Of a stretch of 64,000 nucleotides of DNA, positions 1 to 9,225 are shown one piece after another (within the stretch, counting starts at the first letter, position 1; the number at the start of each line of letters is the position of its first letter). The stretch is from Acidobacterium capsulatum ATCC 51196 (lineage in GTDB: Bacteria; Acidobacteriota; Terriglobia; Terriglobales; Acidobacteriaceae), in the NCBI RefSeq assembly GCF_000022565.1, contig NC_012483.1, forward strand, positions 1,488,001 to 1,552,000, in the 5' to 3' direction. The translations under genes and the position numbers were made by a program. The notes under the pieces were generated by a model. That model had not been told where the DNA came from. It worked only from the letters and a program-made list of their open reading frames with translations, and did not search any database.

Positions 1-1071
1 ATCGCCCGTGCGCTCGGCCGAGGTGGGCACGGTGAAGAAGTTCGATCCATCAAAGAGCGCCTGTTGTGTTGCCTCATAGTCGCCAAAGAAAAACAGCTTG
101 CGACGAATAATCGGGCCGCCCAGCGAGCCACCCTCCTGATAGCGATGAAATGACGGAGGCGTATTGGGCATGCCGCCGGAGAGCTGCCCTTGCTTGTTGA
201 AGTATTCATTCGACGCCAACACATCCGGACGAGTGACATCGAAGATGTCGCCATGGAATTGCGAGCCGCCGGCCTTGGTGGCGAGGCTGATCACGCCAGC
301 GCCGCCGCTTTGATAAGTGGCCGGAGTGTTTTGCGTTTCGACGCGCGTCTCTTCCACATCGTCTTCCGGCAGCACCATGGCCGGAAGAATGACGCCGGCA
401 TTGTTCTCAGCCACGCCGATCGGGCTGCCATCGACCATGTAATACACCGAGCCCTGCACCGCGCCGTTGATGGTGTAGGAGGAAACGTCAATGCCGGGGC
501 GGCCGCTCGTGATGCTCGAAATCGCCTGTGAATTCGAAGAGTTGGGCGCGCCGTTGGCCGGGGTGACGCCGGGGCTGAGTTGCACGAGATCATAGACGTC
601 TCGGGTCAGCAGTGGAACGCGATCCATGGTGGCCGCATTGATCAACTGGCCGACGGTGGAGTTGGTGGAGGCCGTCAACCCTTCGCTGCCGGTAACGGTC
701 ACCACCTGCGTGACGCTGCCCAGATGCAGGGCCAGATCGACATTGGTGGTTTGATCGACGGAAACGGGAATGCGGTCATGGACCACGGTGACAAAGCCGG
801 GCTGGCTAGCGCGCAGACTGTAGGTTCCTGGATTCAGAGAGAGAAAGCCAAAATCGCCCGAAGCATTGGCCGTGGTGCTTTGCACGACATGGGTCGCCGA
901 GTTGGTCAGTGTGACCTTTGCGCCTGGGATCACGGCTCCGGAGGGATCGGTGACCGTGCCACTGATGGCTCCTCTGCCGGCCTGGCCAAATGCAGCCACG
1001 GTGAAGAGACACAAAAGCAACGTACATAAGGCCGTGAGGGCGCGTCTGGCAAGCTGAACATCGGATTTCAT
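1..1071 (-). CDS. TonB-dependent receptor, Oar-like (partial, N-terminal part)
   Basis: First 357 codons of an outer-membrane receptor; the barrel lies beyond the left edge. It starts at the ATG complementary to 1069-1071. A Sec signal peptide (about residues 8-30, ending near AAFGQA) precedes a carboxypeptidase-regulatory-like beta-sandwich (about 33-115, with SGTVTDPSGAVIPGAK) and the plug (about 125-350, with YYMVDGSPIG and KLFFFGDYE). This layout is typical of the many substrate receptors of Acidobacteriota. The gene is divergent from a LacI-type regulator, with a strong promoter and a perfect palindrome between them, so a sugar or oligosaccharide ligand is likely. The ligand itself is inference; the family call is firm. 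Confidence 0.9.
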   Translation of the reverse strand, partial: MKSDVQLARRALTALCTLLLCLFTVAAFGQAGRGAISGTVTDPSGAVIPGAKVTLTNSATHVVQSTTANASGDFGFLSLNPGTYSLRASQPGFVTVVHDRIPVSVDQTTNVDLALHLGSVTQVVTVTGSEGLTASTNSTVGQLINAATMDRVPLLTRDVYDLVQLSPGVTPANGAPNSSNSQAISSITSGRPGIDVSSYTINGAVQGSVYYMVDGSPIGVAENNAGVILPAMVLPEDDVEETRVETQNTPATYQSGGAGVISLATKAGGSQFHGDIFDVTRPDVLASNEYFNKQGQLSGGMPNTPPSFHRYQEGGSLGGPIIRRKLFFFGDYEATQQALFDGSNFFTVPTSAERTGD

Positions 1072-1096
1072 GGTCACCTCGTATTTTGTTCTTGAT

Positions 1097-1110
1097 TTCA
1101 AACGTTTGAA
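1097..1110. promoter_or_regulatory. LacI-family operator (perfect 14-bp palindrome)
   Basis: TTCAAACGTTTGAA is a perfect palindrome with the central CG step typical of LacI/PurR-type operators. It sits at about +3 to +16 relative to the receptor promoter, where a bound repressor would block transcription. A copy with one change lies at 2435-2448 in front of the GH2 gene. The neighbouring regulator at 1286-2407 is the obvious ligand. Confidence 0.7.
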
Positions 1111-1119
1111 TGGATTACG

Positions 1120-1149
1120 ACTTTAGGAACAATTGCAAACCATGTCAAG
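1120..1149 (-). promoter_or_regulatory. Sigma70-like promoter of the TonB receptor gene
   Basis: On the minus strand, TTGACA (1149-1144) is a perfect -35 box. An 18-base spacer separates it from TAAAGT (1125-1120), a fair -10. Transcription would begin near 1113, about 40 bases before the receptor ATG, with the LacI-type palindrome just downstream. Confidence 0.6.
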
Positions 1150-1285
1150 AAAAAAATGGCTGTGAAGCGGGGATTGCAGGCCGGCGGGCAGGGCCAGGAT
1201 TCTCTTGAGGCAGTAAAGGAAAAGCAGGGCCGGTCAGCAATCCACGTATGATGCTGTTCGGACACCAAAGCCGAGGAGGGTAAGA

Positions 1286-2407
1286 GTGGGAAGAAGCGCA
1301 ACAGGACATGTCACCTTGTCTGACATTGCACGCGCGTGCCAACTCTCTGTTTCCACCGTGTCGATTGTGCTGAGTGAAGCACCGCTCTCGCGCCATGTCG
1401 CCGAGTCCACACGTCAGCGCATTCAAGCGACGGCGCAGAAGATGGGCTATCACCCCGATCTGTATGCGCGTTCGCTGCGCCGCCGCCGCACACAGACCAT
1501 TGGAGTGCTGGCCTATGACACCTCTGACCCGTTCTGCATTCCCGTGGTGCGCGGCATTGAAGAGGGCCTGCAAAAGGCACAGTACTTTTCGCTGCTGGTG
1601 AATGCGCAGACGCAGCGCAAGCTCTTTGACCAGTACCTGCGCATGATTCTGGAGCGGCGCGCGGAAGGCGTGATCATCATTGCGAGTTGGGTCTTTGAAG
1701 AAGCCAACCTGCTCTCTGACATTGAAAAAAACAACGTGCCGATTGTGATTGTGGGTCGCGACCTGACGGAGCGGCGCGCAACGTCGATCCTTGTGAATAA
1801 CCGTGCCGGGGGCGCGATGCTGATGCGGCATCTGGCTTCGCTGGGGCATCGGCACATCGCCGTGATTCGCGGGCCGCAGGAGATGTTTGACAGCGTGCCG
1901 CGCTGGGAAGGCATTCAGAGTGCCGCAGCCGAGGCGGGCATTCGCATTGAGCCGCAACTTGTTTTCCAGTTGCCCAATCTCTCTGACTCCATGTCGAGCT
2001 TTGACGGCGGACGCGAGATTGCGGGGCAGATGCTGCGCTCAGGGAAAAAGTTCACCGCCGTGATTGCCTTTGACGATCTCACCGCTCTGGGCGTGGTGCG
2101 CGGCCTGACGGAAGCGGGCCTGCGCGTGCCGGAAGACTGCTCTGTGGTGGGCTTTGACGACATTCTGCCGGCGAGCGTTTCGACGCCGGGCATTACAACC
2201 GTTCGCCAGCCGCTGCAGGAGATGGGCCTGCTCGCCACCGAGCGCATGCTGCGCGCACTCTCGCAAGGCAAGGATGGAAAAGAGCAGGAGGCCGGACTGC
2301 ACATCCTGCAGCCAAGGCTGGTCACCCGTACCTCATCCGCACCGCCTCAAGGTCTTGTAAAAGCAGGGAAAAAGGCTGCAAAGCAAAAATCAGAAGCACG
2401 CCGTTGA
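1286..2407 (+). CDS. LacI-family transcriptional regulator
   Basis: A 373-residue sugar-responsive repressor. The N-terminal HTH (about residues 9-30, TLSDIARACQLSVSTVS) is followed by the hinge and a periplasmic-binding-protein-like ligand domain (about 68-345; QTIGVLAYDTSDPF, GVIIIASW, ALGVVRGLTEAG, VVGFDDI). The start is GTG at 1286, chosen because GAGGAGG (1273-1279) lies 6 bases upstream. It is divergent from a TonB receptor and followed by a GH2/permease operon; palindromes at 1097-1110 and 2435-2448 point to control of both. The inducer is unknown, but a product of the GH2 enzyme is likely. The C-terminus is a basic Lys/Arg-rich tail. Confidence 0.93.
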   Translation: MGRSATGHVTLSDIARACQLSVSTVSIVLSEAPLSRHVAESTRQRIQATAQKMGYHPDLYARSLRRRRTQTIGVLAYDTSDPFCIPVVRGIEEGLQKAQYFSLLVNAQTQRKLFDQYLRMILERRAEGVIIIASWVFEEANLLSDIEKNNVPIVIVGRDLTERRATSILVNNRAGGAMLMRHLASLGHRHIAVIRGPQEMFDSVPRWEGIQSAAAEAGIRIEPQLVFQLPNLSDSMSSFDGGREIAGQMLRSGKKFTAVIAFDDLTALGVVRGLTEAGLRVPEDCSVVGFDDILPASVSTPGITTVRQPLQEMGLLATERMLRALSQGKDGKEQEAGLHILQPRLVTRTSSAPPQGLVKAGKKAAKQKSEARR

Positions 2408-2433
2408 CAAGCATGTAGCTTTCGGATTACCTA
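2404..2433 (+). promoter_or_regulatory. Possible promoter of the GH2-permease operon
   Basis: TTGACA at 2404-2409 overlaps the stop codon of the LacI-type gene. An 18-base spacer leads to TACCTA (2428-2433), a weak -10. The spacing matches the divergent receptor promoter, and the operator copy starts one base later. The -10 is poor, so this is tentative. Confidence 0.4.
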
Positions 2434-2434
2434 A

Positions 2435-2448
2435 TTCAAACGATTGAA
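2435..2448. promoter_or_regulatory. Second LacI-family operator copy
   Basis: TTCAAACGATTGAA matches the palindrome at 1097-1110 at 13 of 14 positions. It lies about 80 bases upstream of the GH2 start, next to the candidate promoter. Two near-identical sites flanking one regulator gene are strong internal evidence for a local regulon. Confidence 0.65.
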
Positions 2449-2529
2449 GCAGATGTTTTTCCTGCTGTTTTCCAGAGCAGGAGACTGGGAAAAAACGCCG
2501 CCCGGCGGCAAACTGGGGGTTTCCTGACG

Positions 2530-5190
2530 ATGAACCGTTCTCGCCTATGTTCTCTTCTCGCCGCTTTGATGATGGCTCCGCTGCTGCACGCGAGCCAGGT
2601 CACACCGCTGCATGATGGCTGGCGCATCCAGTCTGCCTGCAAACTCAGCGCGGGGGGAGAAACCATTTCGCGCGCAGATTATTCGCCTCAAGGCTGGATT
2701 ACGGCGACGATTCCAAGCACGGTGCTGGCGGCGCAGGTGGCGGCAGGCGTCTTTCCTGATCCGTACTTTGGCGACAACCTGCGCAAGCTGCCGGGCATGA
2801 CGTATCCGGTGGGCGAGAACTTTGAGAACCTGCCCATGTCGCCCAGCAGCCCCTACCACTGCGGCTGGTGGTATCGCGACACGGTTATCGCACCTGCCGC
2901 AAACGCACACGGGCAGCAGTGGCTGCATTTTGGCGGCATCAATTACCGTGCCGATATCTGGGTGAACGGGCACAAGGTTGCGGACTCCTCACAGATTGCC
3001 GGCGCGTACCGCACCTATGACCTCAACGTGACGCCGGAGTGGAAGCCCGGACAGACGAACGTAATTGCGGTCGAAGTGTTTGCGCCGACCCACAAGGACC
3101 TCGGCATCAACTGGGTGGACTGGAATCCAGACCCGCCGGATCGGGACATGGGATTGTGGGGCGCGGTGAAGCTGATTTCGACCGGGCCTGTCGCGCTGCG
3201 CTCGCCCATGGTGGCCACGCACTTTCATGATGGCGACTTGAACGAGGCCGAACTCACCGTAGAGGCAGAGTTGCAGAATACGACCGATCATCCGCTGCCG
3301 GTCACGGTCTCTGGCGGCGCAGCGGGCGCTCAGTTTACACAGGACCTTACGCTTGCGCCGCATGCGACGCAGGCAGTTCTCTTCACGCCGCAAAAGTTTC
3401 CGCAGTTGACGATTCACCATCCAAAGCTCTGGTGGCCGCGCCAGATGGGCACTCCGCATCTTGAGGACCTCACGATGACGGTGCGCGCTCAGGGCAAGGT
3501 TTCGGACCAGAAGAGCATTCCGTTTGGCATTCGTGAAATCACCTCGGAGCTGACCGCGGGTGGCGCGAGGTTGTTCCGCGTCAACGGCAAGCCAATTCTC
3601 ATTCGCGGGGGCGGCTGGTCACAGGACATGCTGTTGCGGCGCGATCCCGTGCGTTTGCGGAAGCAGTTTCAACTGGTGCGCGCGCTCAACCTGAATACGA
3701 TTCGGCTTGAGGGCAAGATGGAGTCGAATGACTTCTTCCACCTCGCGGACAAAGACGGCATTCTGGTCATGGCCGGCTGGTGCTGCTGCGACCATTGGGA
3801 GCATTGGAAGAACTGGACGCCCACCGATCTGCAGGTGGCCACGGCCTCGTTGCACTCGCAGATGCTTCGCCTGCGCTCTCACCCGAGCCTGCTGGCGTGG
3901 CTGAATGGCAGCGACAACGCGCCGCCCGCCAATGTGGAAACGGCTTATCTGAACGTGGAGGCCGAGACTCACTGGCCGAATCCTGTGTTGTCGGCAGCCT
4001 CTTCGCAAGACACTACAGTGACGGGCCTGAATGGCGTGAAAATGACCGGCCCTTACGACTATGTGGAACCCAGCTACTGGTATGTCGATGAGCGGCACGG
4101 CGGCGATTATGGCTTCAACACCGAGACGAGTCCCGGGCCGGCGATTCCCTCCCTGGCCAGCCGCAAAAAGTTTCTGCCCGATCCGCAGGCGTGGCCGCCC
4201 TCCGCAGACTGGAGCCTACACTATGGCGGCGGCGGCTTCAAAAATCTTGCAGCGCTCGACAACGCAATGAACGCTATTTATGCCAAACCCACCAATCTGG
4301 CCGACTACACGCGCATGGCGGCCACCATGGAGTATGACTCAGAGCGCGCGATGTTTGAGTCCTACAGTGGCAACAAGTTCGTTTCGACCGGCGTGATTCA
4401 GTGGATGCTGAACAACGCATGGCCGTCGATGATTTGGCATCTTTACGATTACAATCTTGATCCTGATGCAGGCTACTACGCCGTCAAGAAGGCCTGCGAG
4501 CCGCTGCACATTCAGTACTCCTATAACAATCAAGGCATTCTCGTGGTCAACAGCACCTATCACTACGTGAGCGGGCTTACGGCGAACGTAGAGGTGCATG
4601 ATGTTCACTGGAACGAGCTCTACAGCGCAACGGCGAAAGTCGATGCCGCCTCCAACAGCTCGCAGCGTGTCTTTACTCTGCCGGAAAAGCTCTTCAATGG
4701 CATGACACGCATCTTCCTCATCAACCTCAAGCTCACTGACGCCAACGGACATGTCGTGAGCCGCAACTTCTACTGGGTGCCTTACACGCTCACGACCTTT
4801 GCGTGGGATGCGACGGACTACACGCATACTCCTGCTGCCCGCTACCCTGACCTGCGCGCGCTCACCGGTCTGCCGCAGGCAAGCGTAAGCTCTCATGCTG
4901 AGATCGTGCGCACCGCGCAGGGCCGCGAGATTCGCCTGCATCTTGACAACACTTCCGGGCACCTCGCCTTCCAGGTGAGGGCGGAAGCGCTGACACCGTC
5001 GGGCGATTTGATTGCTCCGGTGATCTGGTCAGATGACTGGATTGAGCTGATGCCCGGTGAATCACGCACGCTCACGGCTTCTCTGCCCAAAGATGCCCCG
5101 GCAGACACAGTGGTGAAGCTGAGCGGATGGAATATCGCATCGACGACGCTGACGCCCGCTGCCGGTAGCGATACGGCAGCGCGGAAATAA
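2530..5190 (+). CDS. GH2 exo-beta-D-glucosaminidase-like glycoside hydrolase, secreted
   Basis: An 886-residue enzyme with a short signal peptide (residues 1-21, ending LLHASQ). The GH2 sugar-binding domain (about 60-230), Ig-like domain and TIM barrel (about 345-640) are recognisable. The barrel motifs ILIRGGGWSQD, NTIRLEGKMES and AGWCCCDHW resemble the exo-glucosaminidase/mannosidase branch of GH2. In that branch the acid/base is an Asp: here D462 in NGSDNAP, with nucleophile E532 in NTETSPG, 70 residues apart as in CsxA-type enzymes. Expected role: release of terminal beta-linked glucosamine (or a similar sugar) outside the inner membrane. It is followed after 33 bases by a permease gene and preceded by a LacI operator. 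Substrate is inferred; beta-mannosidase is the alternative. Confidence 0.85.
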   Translation: MNRSRLCSLLAALMMAPLLHASQVTPLHDGWRIQSACKLSAGGETISRADYSPQGWITATIPSTVLAAQVAAGVFPDPYFGDNLRKLPGMTYPVGENFENLPMSPSSPYHCGWWYRDTVIAPAANAHGQQWLHFGGINYRADIWVNGHKVADSSQIAGAYRTYDLNVTPEWKPGQTNVIAVEVFAPTHKDLGINWVDWNPDPPDRDMGLWGAVKLISTGPVALRSPMVATHFHDGDLNEAELTVEAELQNTTDHPLPVTVSGGAAGAQFTQDLTLAPHATQAVLFTPQKFPQLTIHHPKLWWPRQMGTPHLEDLTMTVRAQGKVSDQKSIPFGIREITSELTAGGARLFRVNGKPILIRGGGWSQDMLLRRDPVRLRKQFQLVRALNLNTIRLEGKMESNDFFHLADKDGILVMAGWCCCDHWEHWKNWTPTDLQVATASLHSQMLRLRSHPSLLAWLNGSDNAPPANVETAYLNVEAETHWPNPVLSAASSQDTTVTGLNGVKMTGPYDYVEPSYWYVDERHGGDYGFNTETSPGPAIPSLASRKKFLPDPQAWPPSADWSLHYGGGGFKNLAALDNAMNAIYAKPTNLADYTRMAATMEYDSERAMFESYSGNKFVSTGVIQWMLNNAWPSMIWHLYDYNLDPDAGYYAVKKACEPLHIQYSYNNQGILVVNSTYHYVSGLTANVEVHDVHWNELYSATAKVDAASNSSQRVFTLPEKLFNGMTRIFLINLKLTDANGHVVSRNFYWVPYTLTTFAWDATDYTHTPAARYPDLRALTGLPQASVSSHAEIVRTAQGREIRLHLDNTSGHLAFQVRAEALTPSGDLIAPVIWSDDWIELMPGESRTLTASLPKDAPADTVVKLSGWNIASTTLTPAAGSDTAARK

Positions 5191-5223
5191 AGAGCACAGC
5201 TAAGAGCGAGGCGACAAATCACG

Positions 5224-6600
5224 ATGGCAGAAAGCACGCAGCAGAACTCCCCGGCAAGGCTGAGAAAGGTTCTCGGCCTCTGGGATCTGGTCTTCTACGG
5301 AATGGTGCTGATTCAGCCCACGGCGGGCGTGCCCCTGTTTGGCGTGGCGCAAAAGCTCTCCAACGGACACACCGTCACCACCATTCTGATTGCGATGTTT
5401 GCCATGATGATCACCGCCGTCAGCTATGGACGCATGGCGGCGCTGTATCCCTCGGCAGGCTCGGCCTACACCTATGTGGGCCGCACGATCAATCCGCATC
5501 TGGGCTTTATGGTTGGCTGGGCGATGCTGCTGGACTATATTTTGCAGCCGCTCATCAACGTGGTCTGGATCTCTGCCGCGCTGCATAGCCGCTATATTGC
5601 TGAAGTCCCGTTTCCCCTGATTGCACTGGGCATCACTGCTTTCATTACGGCGCTCAACTTGATCGGCATTCGATCGTCCGCACGCATGAACAAGCTGCTG
5701 CTCATGGCGATGTGCGTGGTGATTGCCGTTTTCCTCGTGATGGGCGTTCACTTCCTCTACCACCAGGGGCAGTGGGCGGCGCTGTTCTCGATTGCTCCGT
5801 TTTACACCCCGGCCACGTTCAGCCTGAGCAAGGTGTGGGGAGCAACCTCGTTTGCCGCGCTCACCTATATTGGCTTTGACGGCATTACTACCTTGTCAGA
5901 GGACGTTGAGAATCCGCGCCGCAACGTCATGCTGGCCACCGTGCTGGTCTGTCTGCTCACGGGCCTGCTGGCCGGAGCGCAAACCTACCTGGGCCAGCGC
6001 ATCTGGCCGGACTGGCACACGTTTCCAAATCTTGAGACAGCTTTCATGGACATCTGCCGGCGCGTGGGCGGGCCTGTGCTGTTTGAAGCCATGGGCGTCA
6101 TTCTGATTCTCGCGGCCCTGGGCAGCGCGCTCACGGGAGGCGTTGGCGCGGCGCGGCTGCTGTTTGGCATGGGGCGCGATGGCGTGCTGCCGCGACGCTT
6201 TTTTGCGCACCTGCATGCGGAGACCAACACGCCGACCTACAACATTTTGCTGATTGGCGCGGTGGCATGGCTGGGCGCGGTCGCGCTCAACTATGTAGGC
6301 AGCGCCTATGAGCACGCGGGCGAATTGCTCAACTTTGGCGCGTTTCTTGCCTTCATGGGCGTGAATCTTTCTTCATTCTGGCATTTCTCGCTACTGCGCA
6401 AGGCAGGCAAGCCGCGGGTGATGGCAGATATCGTGCTGCCGCTGACCGGCTTTGTGTTCTGCGCCTCCATCTGGTGGAACCTGAACATTCTTGCAAAGGT
6501 GGTCGGTGGCGTGTGGTTTGCCGTGGGGCTGATCTGGCTGGCGGCGACCACCAGCGGATTCCGGCAGTCGCCGAAGATGATCGATTTCAGCGAAGGCTGA
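5224..6600 (+). CDS. APC-superfamily amino acid/amine permease
   Basis: A 458-residue inner-membrane protein with about 12 hydrophobic helices. The N-terminal LWDLVFYGMVLIQPTAGVP and YPSAGSAYTYVGR motifs are like those of PuuP-type (putrescine importer) and related APC transporters. It probably forms an operon with the GH2 gene (33-base gap). An amine transporter beside a predicted glucosaminidase would make sense if it carries an amino sugar or other amine, but APC proteins normally carry amino acids, so that is inference. A GC-rich hairpin follows the stop codon. Confidence 0.85.
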   Translation: MAESTQQNSPARLRKVLGLWDLVFYGMVLIQPTAGVPLFGVAQKLSNGHTVTTILIAMFAMMITAVSYGRMAALYPSAGSAYTYVGRTINPHLGFMVGWAMLLDYILQPLINVVWISAALHSRYIAEVPFPLIALGITAFITALNLIGIRSSARMNKLLLMAMCVVIAVFLVMGVHFLYHQGQWAALFSIAPFYTPATFSLSKVWGATSFAALTYIGFDGITTLSEDVENPRRNVMLATVLVCLLTGLLAGAQTYLGQRIWPDWHTFPNLETAFMDICRRVGGPVLFEAMGVILILAALGSALTGGVGAARLLFGMGRDGVLPRRFFAHLHAETNTPTYNILLIGAVAWLGAVALNYVGSAYEHAGELLNFGAFLAFMGVNLSSFWHFSLLRKAGKPRVMADIVLPLTGFVFCASIWWNLNILAKVVGGVWFAVGLIWLAATTSGFRQSPKMIDFSEG

Positions 6601-6603
6601 GAC

Positions 6604-6634
6604 TTGTGCGCGCCATGAGGGATGACGCGCACAA
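6604..6634. terminator. Hairpin terminator between convergent genes
   Basis: TTGTGCGCG (6604-6612) pairs perfectly with CGCGCACAA (6626-6634), followed by TTTC. It lies between the stops of the permease (+) and esterase (-) genes. Confidence 0.55.
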
Positions 6635-6639
6635 TTTCA

Positions 6640-8235
6640 TTAGAAGAGCGGTGCGTGCGCAGCATCCGGCGAAGCGAAATATTTCTTCCAGAAAGTGAGA
6701 CGCGCGGCACTGGCCAGCGGCATGGGCGCCATCGTCTGGCCGAGCTGCATGGTCACCGCAGACTCTGCCTGTACGGCTGGCCAGTGCGGCAGGCCCGCGC
6801 CATTGGGATCGCCGGTCGCTACGAAGTTTTTCAAGTATGCAGAGACGGTGCGGGCAACGGCGTCATCCGCTGGCTGCCAGGGCCGGTGCATGCGATTGAG
6901 ATTGCGAAAGAAGTAAGGCAGCTCGCCGGAATGAAAGGCTCCATATTCGGGGTGCTGCGGCCACGGAATCGCGCGATCAAAGTAGTAGGTGTAGATGGGC
7001 TGCGCGCGGCCATGGCTTTGCGCGCGCAGCCGCGCCCAGAGATACATGGAGACGCGGTCACGATCTTCTGAACTGAGAGTCTCCATAGCGGCCGCCTGCT
7101 CCGCATTGGCCGCCGGATACAGTTGAAGAAATTGCGCGGCTCGACTGCCATACAGACGATGAGCAAGGGCCCGATATTGCTGGACCGAATGGACGCGCGG
7201 AGAACCGAGCATCCAGTCATTGGCTTCATTGCCCGTAATCACTGGAACGTGACTCCCTGTGCCCTGCGCGGTGAGCTTGTTGCTCGCGGCAGGCAGAACC
7301 CATCCGTCCACATTGGGCAGAAAGCGGTCGCCGGGGCGCACATCGGCCAGCAGCGCAGCTGCCGGCACGGCACGCAAATCCGCCAGGGAATGGACGCCGA
7401 TGCGCGTGGCAAAGTTCTCTCCATTGGCCTCTGCCTGCCGCAGTGAGAGCGAATGAAAGCCATTCGCGAGTCCGATGCCACTGTCTGCCTGGGCGCGCTC
7501 AAAAAGGCCGACCGGCAGTGGCGACAGCAACAGGTCTTCGACGCTCCAAGCCCCGGCGGACTGGCCCCAGATGGTGACCTGGTGCGGATCGCCGCCGAAA
7601 TTGCGAATGTTGCGCCGCACCCAGCCGAGCGCGGCCATCTGATCGAGCAATCCATAGTTGCCGGAGCTGTGATGGCGCGACTCCGCGGTGAGTTGAGGAT
7701 AGGCGAAGAATCCAAAGACGCCGACGCGGTAGTTGAGGGTGACGACCACCATGCCGGTCTCGGCCAGATGAGCACCGTTATAAATGGAGATGCTGCCCGC
7801 GCCGGAGGTGAATGCGCCGCCGTGAATGAAGACCAGCACCGGAAGGTTCGCGCTCGCGGATATTCGCGGCGTCCAGACGTTCAGGTAGAGGCAGTCTTCG
7901 CTCACAGGGCGATGCGTCATGAAGACCGGCGTCCACGGCAGGAATTCATTCGGCGTCTGCTGCGTGCAACTGTCGCTGAAGTGATCGGCCAGGCGAATGC
8001 CCTTCCATGCATGCACCGGCTGCGGAGCGCGCCAGCGAAATTTGCCTACGGGCGGCGCGGCAAAGGGAATGCCCTTGAAGACCGCCAGATCGCCGTGTGC
8101 GAGTTGCACGCCGGCGACGCGGCCGGCAGCGGTTGAGACAACGGGGCCTTTCGCGGGCGGCTGCGCATAAGTAGATGGCACACCGAGCACGGTGCAGGCA
8201 AGAATGATAATCGCGGCGAGGGCGCGAAGCTTCAT
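6640..8235 (-). CDS. Carboxylesterase type B, secreted
   Basis: A 531-residue alpha/beta-hydrolase of the carboxylesterase/cholinesterase type. The start at 8235 is preferred over the ATG 30 bases upstream because AGGAGG (8241-8246) lies 5 bases ahead and a Sec signal peptide (to about residue 25) follows directly. The catalytic Ser is S226 in IWGQSAG; the oxyanion-hole region is VFIHGGAFTSG and the His lies in GAFHSGELPYFF. The N-terminal FKGIPFAAPPVGKFRWRAP is the family hallmark. It would hydrolyse carboxylic esters in the periplasm or outside the cell. A paralogue lies at 28244-29866. Substrate unknown. Confidence 0.9.
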   Translation of the reverse strand: MKLRALAAIIILACTVLGVPSTYAQPPAKGPVVSTAAGRVAGVQLAHGDLAVFKGIPFAAPPVGKFRWRAPQPVHAWKGIRLADHFSDSCTQQTPNEFLPWTPVFMTHRPVSEDCLYLNVWTPRISASANLPVLVFIHGGAFTSGAGSISIYNGAHLAETGMVVVTLNYRVGVFGFFAYPQLTAESRHHSSGNYGLLDQMAALGWVRRNIRNFGGDPHQVTIWGQSAGAWSVEDLLLSPLPVGLFERAQADSGIGLANGFHSLSLRQAEANGENFATRIGVHSLADLRAVPAAALLADVRPGDRFLPNVDGWVLPAASNKLTAQGTGSHVPVITGNEANDWMLGSPRVHSVQQYRALAHRLYGSRAAQFLQLYPAANAEQAAAMETLSSEDRDRVSMYLWARLRAQSHGRAQPIYTYYFDRAIPWPQHPEYGAFHSGELPYFFRNLNRMHRPWQPADDAVARTVSAYLKNFVATGDPNGAGLPHWPAVQAESAVTMQLGQTMAPMPLASAARLTFWKKYFASPDAAHAPLF

Positions 8236-8320
8236 GAATCCCTCCTGATGAATCAGCCTAGCCATGGTAGTGCAACGGCGCAGGCTTGCGCTCGCATGGG
8301 CGCGTAGCGCAGCAGATCGG

Positions 8321-9142
8321 TCAGGCTTTGCGCGTCATCTCCCAGGCTTTGGCGTACTTCCAGCTTGTGTAGAGGGAGTGATAGGCGTGCAATAGGAATC
8401 CCTCGCGCCCGTCGAGAAAACCGCCACGAAAAATGTAGTTCCAGAGAAAGGTAAAGATGGGCACAAGAACAACATTGCCGAGAAATGCCCACCACGGCTG
8501 AATGGTCTTACCCTTTTTCACCGCGACCTGCGCGCCCAGCGTGCTATAGCGGTTCATATGTTCCAGGTAGCCATGGAGAGTGGGGTAGGCATGGTGGATG
8601 AGATCGTGGCGCAGTGTTTCGCTGGGGCCGTCATACGCAATGGTTTCGTGCACGGCCCGCTCGGCAAAACGTAGCGGAGCCTCACCCTGCATGCCTGCCC
8701 GGCGAAAGAGCCGCAGCTTGGCGTCGGGATAGTAGCCGCCGTGACGCATCCAGCGGCCGAGAAAGAGATTGCGGCGGCGCAGCCGGAAAGCCATGTTCCG
8801 CGGACTGCTTTTGAGAAGCGCAAGGATCTCCTGCTGCAACGCGGGGGACAGCTCTTCGTCCGCGTCGAGCGAGAGAATCCAGGTGCTTGAGCATTTTTCG
8901 ATCGCCAGATTTTTCTGGCGCGCAAAGCCCTGCCACGGCTCTGTGAAAACGCGGCAGCCAGCCTCTTGCGCTATGGCAACGGTACGGTCGGTCGAGCCGG
9001 AGTCCACCACGATGACTTCATCGGCAAAGCGAACGCTGCCGAGTGTACGCGCGAGGTTTGCCTCCTCGTTCTGCGTGATGATGGCGACGGAGAGCGTGTC
9101 CTTCCGTGGCGTGTCCGGGGGTATGTCCTGTTGTGAGCTCAA
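8321..9142 (-). CDS. Family 2 glycosyltransferase (LPS core WaaE/KdtX-like)
   Basis: A 273-residue GT-A fold enzyme. The N-terminal SVAIITQNEEANLARTLGSV, then DEVIVVDSGSTDRT and SLDADEELSP (DAD metal/nucleotide motif), resemble LPS-core beta-1,4-glucosyltransferases. The C-terminal part has a hydrophobic stretch (about 215-240) suggesting membrane attachment. The only usable start is TTG at 9142, with no good ribosome site. It probably adds a hexose to a lipid-linked glycan at the inner face of the inner membrane. Acceptor unknown. Confidence 0.85.
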   Translation of the reverse strand: MSSQQDIPPDTPRKDTLSVAIITQNEEANLARTLGSVRFADEVIVVDSGSTDRTVAIAQEAGCRVFTEPWQGFARQKNLAIEKCSSTWILSLDADEELSPALQQEILALLKSSPRNMAFRLRRRNLFLGRWMRHGGYYPDAKLRLFRRAGMQGEAPLRFAERAVHETIAYDGPSETLRHDLIHHAYPTLHGYLEHMNRYSTLGAQVAVKKGKTIQPWWAFLGNVVLVPIFTFLWNYIFRGGFLDGREGFLLHAYHSLYTSWKYAKAWEMTRKA

Positions 9143-9225
9143 TGGAGGAATCGTGTCATATCCCGGCCACCTGCATCAACTGGCAAAGAAGTGAAGGCTT
9201 CATCATCGCCAGTATCCCCACAATC

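Noticed and set aside
190-1029. Plus-strand open frames near the left edge
   Set aside because: The minus strand has an uninterrupted TonB receptor frame here with signal peptide and plug motifs.
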